A DNA stretch of 64,000 nucleotides from Papilionanthe hookeriana x Papilionanthe teres (Eukaryota > Streptophyta > Magnoliopsida > Asparagales > Orchidaceae), in assembly GCA_022702705.1 (NCBI GenBank), contig CM040424.1:137875665-137939664 (forward strand), written 5' to 3'. Below the pieces are notes generated by a model. That model was not told the DNA's origin. It saw only the letters and a program-made list of their open reading frames with translations, and ran no database searches. Shown one piece after another: positions 43,781 through 55,569 of the stretch. Positions within the stretch are counted from its first letter, which is position 1. Every line of letters begins with the position of its first letter. The translations under genes were made by a program, and so were the position numbers.

Positions 43781-45309
43781 TAGTAAATTTGTTTTTTTTA
43801 TGTGTTGCTGAGTTTATGTTGATGTACTGATATATGTTATGTCATGTGTTTTATTTTGATGTTGCATTTGTGGTGTAAACTCTGGTAGTATGCTGATTAT
43901 AGTTGGACTATTTTTTATGCATATTCAGATGTATCTTTATTACTTTGTGTGATATATGTGTAGTAGTAAATGTTTTAATGTGTATGTCGTGTCAGAGTTT
44001 TATAGTGTGTACTTTAATTCCAAAACTTTTAGGAGAATATGGAACACTATTAAAAACTATTATTTAAAAACTGCATGTTTAAAACTTTTCAAAATCTACT
44101 ACTATCATTTGTTATCTAGTATTGGTGTGATTTCAGTTATTTTCAGTTAGTATGTATTTGCTTTGAAAATCTCCACTATTGTAGAAGTCCTTTGAAATTT
44201 TGAAATGTATATTTAATGAAAAACTGAAAAAGTGAATTTGATTTATTTTTACTCCTGTTTTTAAATTATTATACTTGCTTATTCATGATATTAAGATTCC
44301 TGCAAGAATGTTATGTTAGTTTTTAATTCTCACCCATGTATCATTTATTATACTTAAATGTTTTATCCTAACTAAAAATTAAAGTTAGGGGGGGGGATTT
44401 TAAAACAAAAATTTTTCAAAAACCTAAAATTTTATTTGTTCTCAAGAATACTTAAAATTAATTTGATTTTTGATTGAAAATAATTATGTATATGAAGTTA
44501 TATTACGGGAAAAAAATTTTAAATATAGAAATGAATAAGAGAATTTAGTTAAAATTTATAGAAATAATGAAAAATTTAAAGTTAAAATTTTCTTATTTAA
44601 GAAGTTTTAAATACAGTTCAACTATCTTTAGTAAGAAATGTTGTATTTTTGGATAAATAAATATTTGACTTTTATTCTTCAAAGCTTAAATTTCTTTTAT
44701 TGAGTAATTTTCAAATACTATTATTATGATTTTTAAGTTAAAGATGTATATCAGACCTTTATTTTAAATGGAAGGGTGGAATTCAAAATCATTAAAGGCC
44801 TATCCAGATATAGTAATTCTTGCCTTATTAAAAAAAGAAAAGAAAAGAAAAGAAAAGAAAAAGAAAAAGAAAAAAAGAGAAAAAAGTGAAAAAAAGTATG
44901 TAAAAAGGGAAGAGAAGCTTGAGGATTTAAAGGTCTAATAAAAAATTGGTTCCATACCTAAAGTATAAGATATAAGTTCTGAGAAAATCTAAAGCTTAAG
45001 GTTATAATATGGTAAATAAAATTATTTTCAAATAAAGATTTTTAAGTGAGAAAAATAAGTGTGTGAATCCAATATTTTAAATAAACCACAAGTATTTCTG
45101 AATTAGATAGAAACCTATATTTTACATTATCCTTTACCTAAGAACTTCCTAAACTTTAAGTTGGTCTTAATTACTCAATTTTTTTCTTAATTGGACTATT
45201 CCAGTTCTAGAAAAAAAATTTTTTACCTTCCTAAGAAACTCATTACATAATTTGCATGTTAAAATTTTTTATGTGATTAAGAGTCACTTGAGGACAAGTA
45301 ACATTTTAA
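43781..45309 (+). other. Long 3' UTR of element B with polypurine block
   Basis: There is no supported gene here. An AT-rich stretch contains GGCCTATCCAGATATAGTAA at about 44805, followed by an AAAAG-rich purine run (44830-44890) and GAGAAGCTTGAGGA with TAATAAAAAATTGG. The same series occurs in C (49270-49080, minus). A G-run (GGGGGGGA) lies at 44390. Confidence 0.75.
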
Positions 45310-45322
45310 GTTTGGGGGATTT
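45310..45322 (+). other. Polypurine tract of element B
   Basis: GTTTGGGGGATTT immediately precedes the 3' LTR start TGATACACC. The upstream words ACTTGAGGACAAGTAAC are also found before the PPT of C. Confidence 0.85.
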
Positions 45323-47054
45323 TGATACACCTAAAATATATAGTATTTTTATGTGCATTTTTATACCTATTTTTGATGATATTGCACTTTAATGGAAGGT
45401 ATTTCATGTTTTTCTTGTAGGTATGATGAAAATGAGTGATTATGATGAAAGGAGCAAAATTGGATCAAATTTGGAGCAAAAAAATGAAAAAATGAAAAAT
45501 TGGACACTGGCGGCTAACCGCCGTCTAGTCGGCGCTTAGGCGCCGCAGTTAAAAATTGAATTTTCTTCATTTTTGGTGCCAATTTCAAGGGGTATTTGAA
45601 GCAACTTTTGGTGGTAACTTCCTTAACATCCCATGGGAGGCAAATTTGAATGAAGGAATGCATCTTTTGGTGGATACGTTGAATCTGGACATGATTTGAA
45701 GAGACACCAAGGCCACTTTTAGAAAATTATACAAGGAGTCCTCTTCTAGTTTCAAAGAGTCCTCTTCTAGTTTCAATGAGTCCGCTTCTAGTTTTACTTT
45801 TAGTCTTTTATTGTTTATAGTTTTTAAAGTCTTTTAGAGTTAGTTAATTTAGTTTTAAAGGAGAAAGGGTTGGTGTGAAACCTTTTTTCCACCAATTTGC
45901 TTTCATCCATTTATCTAGTTTTTATTGAAGTCTAAAGTCAGAGTTGGGTGCCAACCTCTGTAGTGTTCTCCTATAGAAAGTCGAGTTTCAAACGAACTTC
46001 CAGAGTCTTGTGGAGAGGATTTTAAGATGTTTACTTCTGTTTTTATATTTAGTTTTTAATTAAAACTTGTTGTGTTTTCATTATGATTTTTATTTTCAAA
46101 TCAATGTGTATTTTTTTTTCTCCATGAGTCTTTAGCAGTTTTTTTTATCTTTTTCTTTCTTAAATGAAGAAGTAATTAAATAATGTAGGATTGTTGTGGA
46201 ATGTATAAGTGTTTAAAATTGGAATAAGTTGTAAAGATTTAATTCCATGAACTTAATTTACTTCTTAATTTGACCAGTTAAGATGTTAAAATTTGTTGTG
46301 AGATTATGTAAGATCTAATGCGGTATTGTCTCAAACAACAATTGATAAAAATCACATGCAATTATATGGTTGAGATTTGTAGTCCATATAATTGAATGCA
46401 AATATATTAGGAGATATGTTTTTAATGGGGAGTAAAAGTAGAGAACTTTAGAGTGACAAGCTAAAGCCCCCTAATTTGGTTTGATATTTTAAATTTTGTT
46501 ATGAGAAATTAGCCCGCAAGTGGAGGGAATCAAGGGAACTCTAGAGTGAGAGCTGGTATCTTCCCTGCCTAACCATTTTCAAAATTTTAAAATTTCAAAT
46601 TAACCAATGTTCTTTATAGAACCAAGTAAGGGTAAAGAATAAATTTGCTCCTATTTATCACAACACATTTAAATACTTCCACAATAATACTTTCATAATT
46701 ATTACTGCTTTATAAGAGAAAGAAAAAAGATATTTTATTTCTTAATGTTTTATATCGTGTTTTAAAGTTCTAATAATTTACATTTTCTGCTTAGCTTTTT
46801 ATGGAAAATACCAAAAAAAACTTTCAAACTTTACAAATCAAAACATACTTTAAAAAGTCATTTAAAAACTGAAAATATAATTTTCTTATTTCTTTAAAAA
46901 GTTTTTACATTTCCCTGTGGGTTCAATATCTCGGAGCTTAATCAGAAAGTCATATATTACTTGATAAACAATACGTATACTTGTATAGTATCCCATAATA
47001 AAAAATCATAATTTTCATATGTAAACCGTTAGCACATATATTTGTCGGGGATCA
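45323..47054 (+). repeat. 3' LTR of element B (1.73 kb)
   Basis: It runs TGATACACC...GGGGATCA and is followed by the TSD GTCTT. It contains three tandem 21-bp units (45736-45756, 45757-45777, 45778-45798) of the type GAGTCCTCTTCTAGTTTCAA, the second of which was the target of element A in the 5' copy. A GC-rich inverted repeat lies at 45508-45548. The minus-strand frame at 45585-45776 arises from these repeats. Confidence 0.94.
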
Positions 47055-47103
47055 GTCTTCATCATCGCTATCTTTGCCTCCAGCTCCTGGTTCTCTTGTC
47101 GGG
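47055..47103 (-). mobile_element. Host repeat D, 44-bp island between B and C (with TSD)
   Basis: After the GTCTT duplication, 44 bp of older DNA remain before the C LTR. On the minus strand they read RQENQELEAKIAMMK, a coiled-coil heptad-like sequence that continues the ORF from 60889 on one side and joins the 6503 side on the other. Confidence 0.7.
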
Positions 47104-48716
47104 TGATGCAGCGGACTTATATATGCAAGAATGTTTGAACTCAAATTTATATACGATTATAATGATTTTGTAAAATCCAAAAACTCAACGCAAGTATACG
47201 TATAGTATCAAGTAATATAGGGCTCTAATGGAGTCCTAGTTATTAATCCCACAGGGAAGTACAAAGTATAAGAAAGTGTTTCACAATATATATAATATAG
47301 CACTGAAATCCGATACTCAAATTGCACTTAAAGTTTACTACTTACTTCTACTACCACTATGCAGAAAATAGTAATATTAAATCAAATTACAATTACTTCT
47401 AACAACTTTGAAAACAGAATTAACTAGAGACACACTAAACTACGTATTTGAAAGTTTTTTGAGAAAGTATCTTTTCTCTTGCAATGAGAATATGATGTGT
47501 GGATTGATATGGAACAATTATTTATGTTATTATGCCAAATAGGATCATAGATGATTCTTTACCCTTAAAAGAGTACCCCCTCGTCTAAGCATGAAAAGAA
47601 CATTGACATATCCTATGTTTAGTCACTAAATCCAAGGCTAGGCTGGGAGGATACCGGCTCTCACTTCGGAGCTCCCACTCACCCTTCACCTGAAGGCTAA
47701 CCTTCAAGTTTAGTCACTAATCTTAGAACCAATTTGGGGATTTCAGCCTGTCACCCTCAAAATCTCCACATTGAAGCCCATCAAAACACATTTCCTTATT
47801 TATTTGCACTTAATTCCCATGAACTACACAATTCATCCATGGAAATTGAATGGATCTTTCATTATTGTTGTAGGACATAAAATCCTTTCAGAGTTAATGT
47901 TTAATAATATATTTTAACATTTCAATTGGCCAAATAGAAAAGTAAATGAAGTTCGAACTGAAAAACCATCAAAATTTTTTCAATACATTAAAAGCGCATC
48001 TAATCTACATCAATCCATCATCACATCTCTATGCAAGAAGAAAGACAAGGGAGACTACTCAGAATTCATGAAGAAGATACAATAAAACATGAATTTTATA
48101 TATAAAAGAAAAGTCATACAAACCATAAAAGAAAATACAACTTATCTCTTTCTCTTCCCCAATGTAATTCCCTTAAAGTTTCTTTGAATCCTTTTCTCTC
48201 TTCTTTACAACACTTGATTCTCTCTTTAGAATGGAAAGGAAGAAGCAATCTCTCACTTTACTCCTTGTCCTTCATTCCTTGGAGAAGAATTCCTCTCAAA
48301 TCCTCACTTCTACACACTCTTCTCCTAAACCCTAACACTTAACACACACTAAAACTACTCTAAAAGACATAAGAGACACACCATTTTTGTCCAAAAATAG
48401 CTACCTATAAGTTAGAAATGAAATCCAAAGAGTTTTCATAGGCATCCCTTCAAAAAGTCGCCAAAACTTTTCAAATTTGAATTCTACCGACTTCGGGCGC
48501 CGGCGTCACTCTATCGTCAAAATAATGTCGGAACATGTTTTCCACAATTTTGCTCCTTTTTGCTCCGAATTTGTTCCTTTTCGCTTCTTTTCACTCCAAT
48601 CACCTCAAATCATCATACCTGCAATAAATCATCAAAAATACCTTTCTTTAAAGTGCAATATCACCAAAAATGGGTAAAATTATATAGCAAAAACCGTATA
48701 TATTTTTGGTGCATCA
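47104..48716 (-). repeat. 3' LTR of element C (1.61 kb)
   Basis: It pairs with 59234-60883. Compared with that copy it lacks about 33 bp, including the palindrome TGGCGCCAGCGGCGCCA that the 5' LTR carries at 60670-60688. Its left end is TGATGCAGCGG, its right end GGTGCATCA. Confidence 0.93.
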
Positions 48717-48740
48717 AAATCCCCAAACTTTAACTATTAA
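48717..48740 (-). other. Polypurine tract of element C
   Basis: In element sense TTAAAGTTTGGGGATTT directly precedes the 3' LTR start TGATGCACC, preceded by CTTGAGGACAATTAATAG. This is the same layout as in B. Confidence 0.85.
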
Positions 48741-50199
48741 TTGTCCTCAAGTAATCCTTTTACTACATATAATTGTAACTCTAGGCAATGTACTTTTCAA
48801 CTGTAAGACACTAAAATCTTTCATTCAAAAGAATATATTGATTAGATTTTCAGAAAGAAATTTAGTAACTCAAGTCAACACTATAGGTATAAGAATATTC
48901 AGCAATCAAGTCTAAGGGTTCTAGTCTTCTATTTATTTCAAGATGAACCATAATTTGTCATATTAAGAGTGCCTCAAAAGACAATGTGAAAAAGGAGTTC
49001 ATGCAAATTTCATTAGAATGTAGGCCAATACTTTAAACATAAATTTAGAAATAAAATGAAGTTCTCCCTTTAGGGTGACACAAGTGAAGCCAATTTTTTA
49101 TTAGGCATCTCCTCAAGCTTCTCCTCATAAATATTTTTCTTTCTTTTTCTTTTGTTTTCTTTTTCTCTTTTCTTTAGGGATTGTTTTTCAATCCTTCTTT
49201 TCCTTTTTTTGTTCTTTCATTTTTTTAATGAGGATTACTATATCTGGATAGCCTTTATTGATTTTGAACTTCACTCTCCTCTTTCTAAAGTTCAAACCTG
49301 AGACATCTCCTTACTTTATAGTTAAGTACAAGCTTTATTATTCATCATAAAGTTACAACCTCTTCTTAACACACAATACTTTAAGTCCCTTAACATTTCA
49401 AAAATACAGTTTTCTTTACTTTAAATAGTTGATTATAATCAAATCCTTTCATACCAAATATCTTACTTCTATAAAATTAACCTTTATTACTAAAAATTTT
49501 CATCCTATCCTTCCATAATATTCAACTGAAATAAAATTTTTTAGTTAATTACAGTGAGGTTCAACTGCCAGAAGTTATGCTAATAATTTTTGAAAATATA
49601 ATAATTGAGAACAAATAAAAGTTATTATTTCTCTACCCTCCCCTAAACTTAAATTTTTCAGTAAATTTGAAATAGTAGAGAGTAGAAGAAAACTAACTTT
49701 TATGTGCTGGGATTTTGAAATCTTTAACAGCTATCTGGTATTAGTCAAAATTTACAACTAGCATGCATGAAATAATTAGTAGCAGTGATATAACAATTTA
49801 AATATTTGCATGGGTAAAGAGAAATTAACTTTAAACATTTAAACATCAAGCAAAACACTATAATATTAAACAAACAATCACAATACTACATAATCTAACT
49901 AACAATTATAATGTTTAAGTACAACAGAACAGTATACCAACAAGGTTACACAACATATGAATATAAATTACTACTACATCACAGCAGTATAACAACAGGG
50001 TTACATATCATATGAAAAATAATTATTTACTACATCATAACAATACAACACAATAGAACTAGAACAACAAAAATAAAAACAAACAATCTACCAATCTCCA
50101 ACACCAAGATCAGTAGGATCTTCAGCAGGGTCATCAGCAGGGTCATCAGTAGGGTCAGATCTATATGGTGTATAGCTAGGGCAAGTAGGAAATATCACA
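48741..50199 (-). other. Long 3' UTR of element C
   Basis: No gene is supported. The purine-rich block (on the plus strand a C/T run at 49130-49215) with the neighbouring CTATCCAGATATAGTAAT (minus, near 49250) matches 44805-44900 of B. The rest is AT-rich, with some CA- and ACA-rich words near 49900-50080 and a short GGGTCATCAGCA repeat at 50115-50155. Confidence 0.75.
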
Positions 50200-51234
50200 T
50201 CAGAGTCCCCTCATAAATCCGACCTGTGCGTCATAATAGGCAATATTGAACTCAACACTCCTATGCAGATAATCTTCATTCACATCACTCCTCACCTCAA
50301 ACACATCCATCCTACCATGTAGTCTATCCACACTAGCACTCTGTAATCTCAGTTGCTTCATAATATCAGATAGGGTAGGCAGCTCAGATGTAGATGAAAC
50401 ATCATAACTCGTAGCAGGAATATCAGTACTCCTACGCTCAACTAAGGCTCCCACATGAGACTCATAAGTACGGATAATAGTCTTTGTAATTGGTCTCACA
50501 AGTATAGCCACTTCTTCAAAACTACTGAACTCCACTTCAAACTGAACACACAGAGCATGAACTAAAGCAGGATGCCCTAAACCACTAGTGGTCTCACCTC
50601 TAGCAATCATCTGAATGTTCTTGTAAATAATAGCTCCAATATCAATCTTTTTCATCTTCTGAATACAATAGTTCAGAATCGCTCTATCCCTTGTAACTTC
50701 GTTGTGGTGATAAGATGGTAATAGTCTCGCAGAGATGAAATAATGCCAAATGTTTTACGCAACATTCAATGTGGAAGCGGGGAAATTAATCAACTGTTTT
50801 TGACTTACTTTCCATTCCCCTCTTCCGTCAGTCAGAAAAGCAATAACTTCTCTCATATTCTCCCCTAGAGTGTCAAAGTTTTTGTATTCACAAACAAATG
50901 GTTCCCTAGTCTAATAGAAAGCATTGATACGCTAAGGAGTAAACTCAACCATTTTTCCTCTAACTAGCACATACTCAGTCTCAGTCCAAGGTACATTTGA
51001 ATAGAATTCTCTAACAACTCCCATAACAGCATTCGTAGTAAAATAACAAAATCACTCCCAGTTCCGCTCTGTAATTAATTGTTCTATAGATCCACCAATT
51101 CTATCAAAAGCTCGATCCAGGATACACTTCTTGTTGTAAAGGTAAAGGTTAAAGCGAAATTGGGCTTTAATATTAGCAAACTTCTCCTCAGCAAAATCTA
51201 ATTTCCTCTTCCCTTTACTCAACCTTGGAGCCAT
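50200..51234 (-). pseudogene. Element C ORF3 (putative plant transposon protein)
   Basis: The ATG at 51234 begins MAPRLSKGKRKLDFAEEKF and the frame runs to ITERNWE, where a TGA interrupts it. Recognisable continuation on the minus strand includes GVVREFY near 51020. The frame 50655-50200 carries KKIDIGAIIYKNIQMIARGE, GLGHPALVHALCVQFEVEF and a helical end MKQLRLQSASVDRLHGRMDV. It is homologous to B ORF3 and, in its first half, to C ORF2. Function is unknown, and no membrane anchor is evident. Confidence 0.7.
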
Positions 51235-51242
51235 GTGAATTT

Positions 51243-51441
51243 CTAAAATTTGCAAGAAAATTCTAATAAATCCCAAATTACAATGTAACAAACTCCAAAC
51301 ACTATTCTAAACAAGTAAGAGAGCAAATTTCATAATGGAAATATCAAAATCTCATCAAAACTCAAAAAATTCCAACCTAAGCAATGTGAGAAATTTCATG
51401 GTGAAAATAAATTTTTTTTTAACTTAAAGTGAAGCTCTTAC
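51243..51441 (-). other. Candidate 5'-UTR intron before ORF3 (element C)
   Basis: The donor CTTG/GTAAGAG at 51441 is followed by a T-rich stretch and the acceptor TTGCAAATTTTAG at 51243, 8 nt before the ORF3 ATG. It is homologous to 42420-42630 in B. Length is about 199 nt, close to the 211 nt in B. Confidence 0.6.
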
Positions 51442-52072
51442 CAAGAGAAGTGTGGATCCGACCTTGAAAAGCTTTGAAATCACCTTGAATTCTAGATCTA
51501 GCAAGCCCTAGATCTTCAAAATCGCAAAAATGGAGGAGGAAGACGAAGGCAATGGAAAAATTTGAGGGACCCAGGGTAAAAATCGCAAAAACGAGGGTTT
51601 TTGGCCTTTTACTCAGGCGTCGGCAGCACTCTATTTAAGAAAAAAAGCCAAACTCTCTGGATTTGGGCACCGGCGGCGCCAGTCCAAACTTTTTTTTGGG
51701 TCCAAAAATTTTTCATAATTTTGATCATTTCAACTTCCACAATGGTGTTTAACACTTCGATAGGCATTTACATCATCTCACAAGCAATAATCAACATAAT
51801 TCATTACACAAACAATACTCAACAAACTTATATATATATATAATCCAGGTTTTAACATAAACACCAAACATGTTCATTCAAACCAAACCAACTCTTAGAT
51901 GTTTTAGTTTTGCAAGTACTCTACGATAGGCAAACACTAAAATCTAAGTACACAATGAAAGTAAGCATATTCAAATCCAAATTCAAAGCAAAGTAAAGTA
52001 AATACTACACGCACTAAGCATACTTAAGCAAAGCAAACTAAACACACAACAAGCATAAGTAGAATCCATCAA

Positions 52073-53270
52073 TTACTCCACATCAATTTCAAAACTATTC
52101 TCTCCTCTAAAGTCTCCAATCGATTCCTGATGCACGAACAAATTATAAAATGGACGAAATGGAAATTCGTCAGATGATTCCTCAGCAATCACCGCGTTCT
52201 TATTCACCAAGTTAATCAAGCCCATCTCAATTTGACCAGTGTGATTGAATTGGTCCTTCATTCTCCAATCTATATGATCAAATAAATCAGAAATATTATT
52301 GATTGCACTCATAACGTTCTGTTCCTGTTTCTCCAACTATTTGATCCTCTTTAATATCATTCTAGAACCTTTGGGAAAAAAGGGTTGAATAGGTTGTGAA
52401 GTCTGTGTTGGTTGATCAACAAGTAAATTCATGTCATCTTCATCTCCCATTGTCTGGTAGTCATAAGGATTAGTTGGATCAATAGGCCTCCATGGAAGAA
52501 GAACCTTTTCTCAACTTTCATAAGGAACTTGCGATTGACTACATAACAGAAATATGGAGGACGGGTGTCCAAGCCCATATTTAGATCCATGCACAATTAA
52601 TCCCAAAACTGATTTCACAACGACGTTACCAAGTCAATCGGCCTCCCAGTTTGAATACAAAAATTCAAAACGACGCTTTCCTCGGTTATCTTGCTAATCT
52701 TTATTGTTGTAAAAAATTTTACCGAAATAAAGTAATGCCACTGCTTCGACACTGGATTGAGAGATGCAGATGGGAAACTAATGTATTCATTATCTCTAAT
52801 TTCTCAATCCTCATTTTCATCCATCAAATATCGATACACACCATTCCTAATATCTCGTTTGGCATTGAAATTAGAATAATGACAAATGGGTACGTTCTTG
52901 ACCATAAAGAGATCGTTAATTCATGCAGGAGTGAATTGCACAAATCTACCATGCACAAATACGAACCCTTGGTTGATCCCGTGAAGATTTGCTTAGAATT
53001 CTTTCATGACAGGAACAACAACGGTAGCAGTAGTGTAGCAAAGCACTTCCCAATGTCTCTCCTTAATAATCTCTTCAATTATAGTAGTAGGATTATCCAT
53101 ACTCGATTTATGAAGCCTCTTTTCTTGATAATCCTTCTCTTTATCATAACTTTGTTGAACAAACTCTGTGCCTCAAAACTTATGAACTTCCTTTGGTTGA
53201 AAACACGAGATAGAGGGGATTCAATGGAGTAGGAATCCAAGGGATACAAATTGGGAATGGTAGTTTTCAT
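52073..53270 (-). pseudogene. Element C ORF2, paralogue of ORF3
   Basis: The ATG at 53270 starts MKTTIPNLYPLDSYSIESPL; then KFISFEAQSLFNKVMIKRRI. On the minus strand near 53070-52930 one reads IIEEIIKERHWEVLCYTTT, VMKEF then a stop, and GFVFVHGRFVQFTPALINDL. These align with VIEEIISRRNWENYCYF, VVREFYAN and VHFTSVAINNF of B ORF3, so ORF2 and ORF3 share one domain. The C-terminal part (52336-52073) is helical (MEKQEQNVMSAINNISDLFD). The 193-codon plus-strand frame over 52651-53232 is its antisense shadow. Function is unknown. Confidence 0.65.
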
Positions 53271-53639
53271 TTTTTTGGATTTAGGAAGTAAAAAATGGAG
53301 TATATGGAGTTATAAGGACAAAGATCCCACCCAAAACCGCCAAAACTTACATTTTTAAACTTAAAAAACTGTCAACAGGTTTTGGGCACCGGTAGTACTC
53401 GATAGGGCCTCGGCAGCGCTCAAACCTGGAAGTTTAGTGTATGGTCTGTGATAGGGCGCCGGTGGCGCTAGTGGTCAAAATTCTCACCAAACTTCATTTG
53501 GCCCAAAATATTCCAATTTTTAAATTCGATCCAATATTTATCCATTTTTAAAGTATTTAGGAGTAATTAGGATTCAAAAACAACAATCTAAAAAAGCACA
53601 ACTACAAAAACAAGCAAACACACCACAAAGATACATATG

Positions 53640-53690
53640 GGGTGTCTCCCATAAAGCGCTTGGTTTAATGTCGTCAGCCCGACAACCATT
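53640..53690 (-). other. Conserved motif just after pol (element C)
   Basis: On the minus strand GACATTAAACCAAGCGCTTT is followed by TGGGAGACACCCCATATG. This is the counterpart of 40915-40970 in B, at the same distance from the end of integrase. Confidence 0.65.
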
Positions 53691-53693
53691 CAG

Positions 53694-54627
53694 TTAATTG
53701 AGATGACTAAGCATTAAAACCTCTTTGAAGTCAGGTTGAAACCCGTTAAAGTAAGGCTTTAATCGATGCCCATTAACCTTGAATATCTTTCCAGTATCAG
53801 GATCTTTAATATCAACAGCTCCAAAAGAATGAATTTTTACAACTGTAAAAGGTCCTAACCATCTAGACTTGAGCTTTCCAGGAAATAACTTCAATCTTGT
53901 GTTGTATAATACAAATTTTATCCAAATTCCAAGTTCTTTTTCAACATCTTCTGATCATGTCACAATTTCATTTTCTCTTTATAAATCCTATCATTGTGAT
54001 AAGATGCATTTCTAATCTCTTCCAATTCATTCAATTGCATAAATCTTTTCTCTCCAGCATTTTTCAAATTAAAATTCAACTCTTTTATTGCCCAATATTC
54101 TTTATTCTCCAACTCAACGGGTAAATGACAAGTCTTACCAAACACTAGTCTATAAGGAGACATTCCAATAGGGGTTTTAAAAGCAGTCCTATAAGCCCAT
54201 AAAGCAATATATAATCGAGCAGACCAATCTAATTTATGATTATCCATAGTTTTCTCTAAAATTTTTTTAATTTCACGATTAGACACTACGCTTCAAACCA
54301 TCTAGTACGGGGATGATGAGCAGTAGAGATTCTATGAATAATATTATATTTCTCAATTAATCTCTTAATTTGATTATTCCTAAAGTGGGATCCACCGTCA
54401 GTTATGATCACTCTCGGCATTCCATATCTTGTAAATATATTTTTCTTTAAAAATTTTGAAACACTAAGAGCATCACATCTAGGTAAAGCAATAGCTTCAA
54501 TCCATTTCGATACATAATCAACGACAACTAATATATATAAATTTCCAAATGAAGGAGTAAATGGTCCCATAAAATCTAATCCCCATACATAAAAAATTTC
54601 AACTTCCAAATTATAATTTAGAGGCAT
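53694..54627 (-). pseudogene. Element C integrase core and C-terminal domain
   Basis: The frame 54627-54286 contains WGLDFMGPFTPSF, VVDYVSKWIEAIALP and ITDGGSHFRN, which supply the two catalytic Asp residues. A small frameshift follows at the catalytic Glu region (near 54290). The frame 54286-53960 holds SNREIKKILEKTMD and AYRTAFKTPIGMSPYRLVFG. After another break the C-terminal domain (53894-53694) has KLKSRWLGPFTVVKIHSFGA and NGHRLKPYF. Confidence 0.88.
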
Positions 54628-54663
54628 TTCATTTCTTCTAGAAATATTACATACTCTCTGATA

Positions 54664-55536
54664 TCAATCACATGATTTAATATATCTATAAACATCTCTA
54701 AAAAGAGTAGGCCAATAAAATCCAAATTGTAGAATCTTAAAAGCGGTTTTATCAGTACCAAAATGACCTCCAAATTCAAAATCATGACATCGTTGAATAA
54801 TTAAATTAGTTTCTTCTTGTGGCACACATTTTCTAATAATCATATATTTACACTGTTTATATAGATAGGGCTCATCCCAAAAATAAAATTTTGCATCATA
54901 TTTAAACTTCTTTTGTTGTTGCCTTATTAAATCAGGTGGTACAATATCGCTTACAATATAATTCACAATATCAGCATACCAAGGTAAATTACTTCCCATA
55001 ATAATATAAAGTTGCTTGTTAGGGAAAATTTCTGTAATTTCCTTCTTAAATTCAGATAATTTATCATAGTTTATTCTTGACAGATGATCAGCTATTTGAT
55101 TATCAGCTCCCTTCCTATCAATTATCATAAAATCAAATTCTTGCAAAAGAATTATCCATCTAATGAGTCTAGGTTTTGCATCCTTCTTTTGCATTAAATA
55201 TTTGATAGTCGAATGGTCTGTTGCACAATAAGGTCTAAATTTTTCAAAAGCAAATACTATAACTAATAACTCTCTTTCAGTAGTGGTATAATTAATTTGA
55301 GCCTCATTAAGAGTTTTACTAGCATAGTAAATGACTTTGAAAACTTTATCATGCTTTTGCCCTAATGCTACTCCGATCGCATAATCACTTGCATCACACA
55401 TAAGTTTAAATGGTTTCTCCCAATCTGGTGAAACAATTATAGGTGCAATGATTAATTTCTCTTTCAATAATTCGAAAGCACTCAAGCATTCATCATTAAA
55501 ATCAAATTTTCTATCATTTTCTAAAAGTCGGCACAA
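54664..55536 (-). CDS. Element C RT thumb, RNase H and integrase zinc domain, open frame
   Basis: This 290-codon frame is the longest intact stretch in C. It starts at MCRLLENDRKFDFNDEC (RT connection), continues with the RNase H (LMCDASDYAIGVALGQ, VIYYASKTLNEAQINYTTTE, ATDHSTIKYLM, DFMIIDRKGADNQIADHLSR), and ends with the integrase HHCC zinc domain (RCHDFEFGGHFGTDKTAFKI, YIKSC). Compared with B there is an in-frame gap at KFRPYCATDHS, where B has KFRSYLIGTKCVVHTDHS. The lost residues form the strand that carries the third catalytic Asp; the Asp itself is still present. The first Met is internal to pol. Confidence 0.88.
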   Translation of the reverse strand: MCRLLENDRKFDFNDECLSAFELLKEKLIIAPIIVSPDWEKPFKLMCDASDYAIGVALGQKHDKVFKVIYYASKTLNEAQINYTTTERELLVIVFAFEKFRPYCATDHSTIKYLMQKKDAKPRLIRWIILLQEFDFMIIDRKGADNQIADHLSRINYDKLSEFKKEITEIFPNKQLYIIMGSNLPWYADIVNYIVSDIVPPDLIRQQQKKFKYDAKFYFWDEPYLYKQCKYMIIRKCVPQEETNLIIQRCHDFEFGGHFGTDKTAFKILQFGFYWPTLFRDVYRYIKSCD

Positions 55537-55569
55537 AGGTTTAGTAATTTTAGAAAAATCTTTAATATA

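Larger units (their letters stand above)
6504..47054 (+). mobile_element. Element B: Athila-like LTR retrotransposon, interrupted by element A
   Basis: Without the insertion, B is about 13.3 kb: 5' LTR (6504-6946 plus 34177-35483), PBS, gag, PR, RT, RNH, IN, ORF2, ORF3, long 3' UTR, PPT and 3' LTR (45323-47054), flanked by GTCTT. The tRNA-Asp type PBS, the DLGA protease, the FMDD reverse transcriptase and two ORFs after integrase match the Athila-like group. In the first 130 bases the two LTRs differ at about nine positions, so B is clearly older than A. Numerous stops, many in place of Trp codons, make it non-autonomous. Confidence 0.92.

Noticed and set aside
52651..53232. 193-codon plus-strand ORF within C
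   Set aside because: It is antisense to ORF2 of C, whose minus-strand motifs match ORF3; the plus frame has no recognisable domain.
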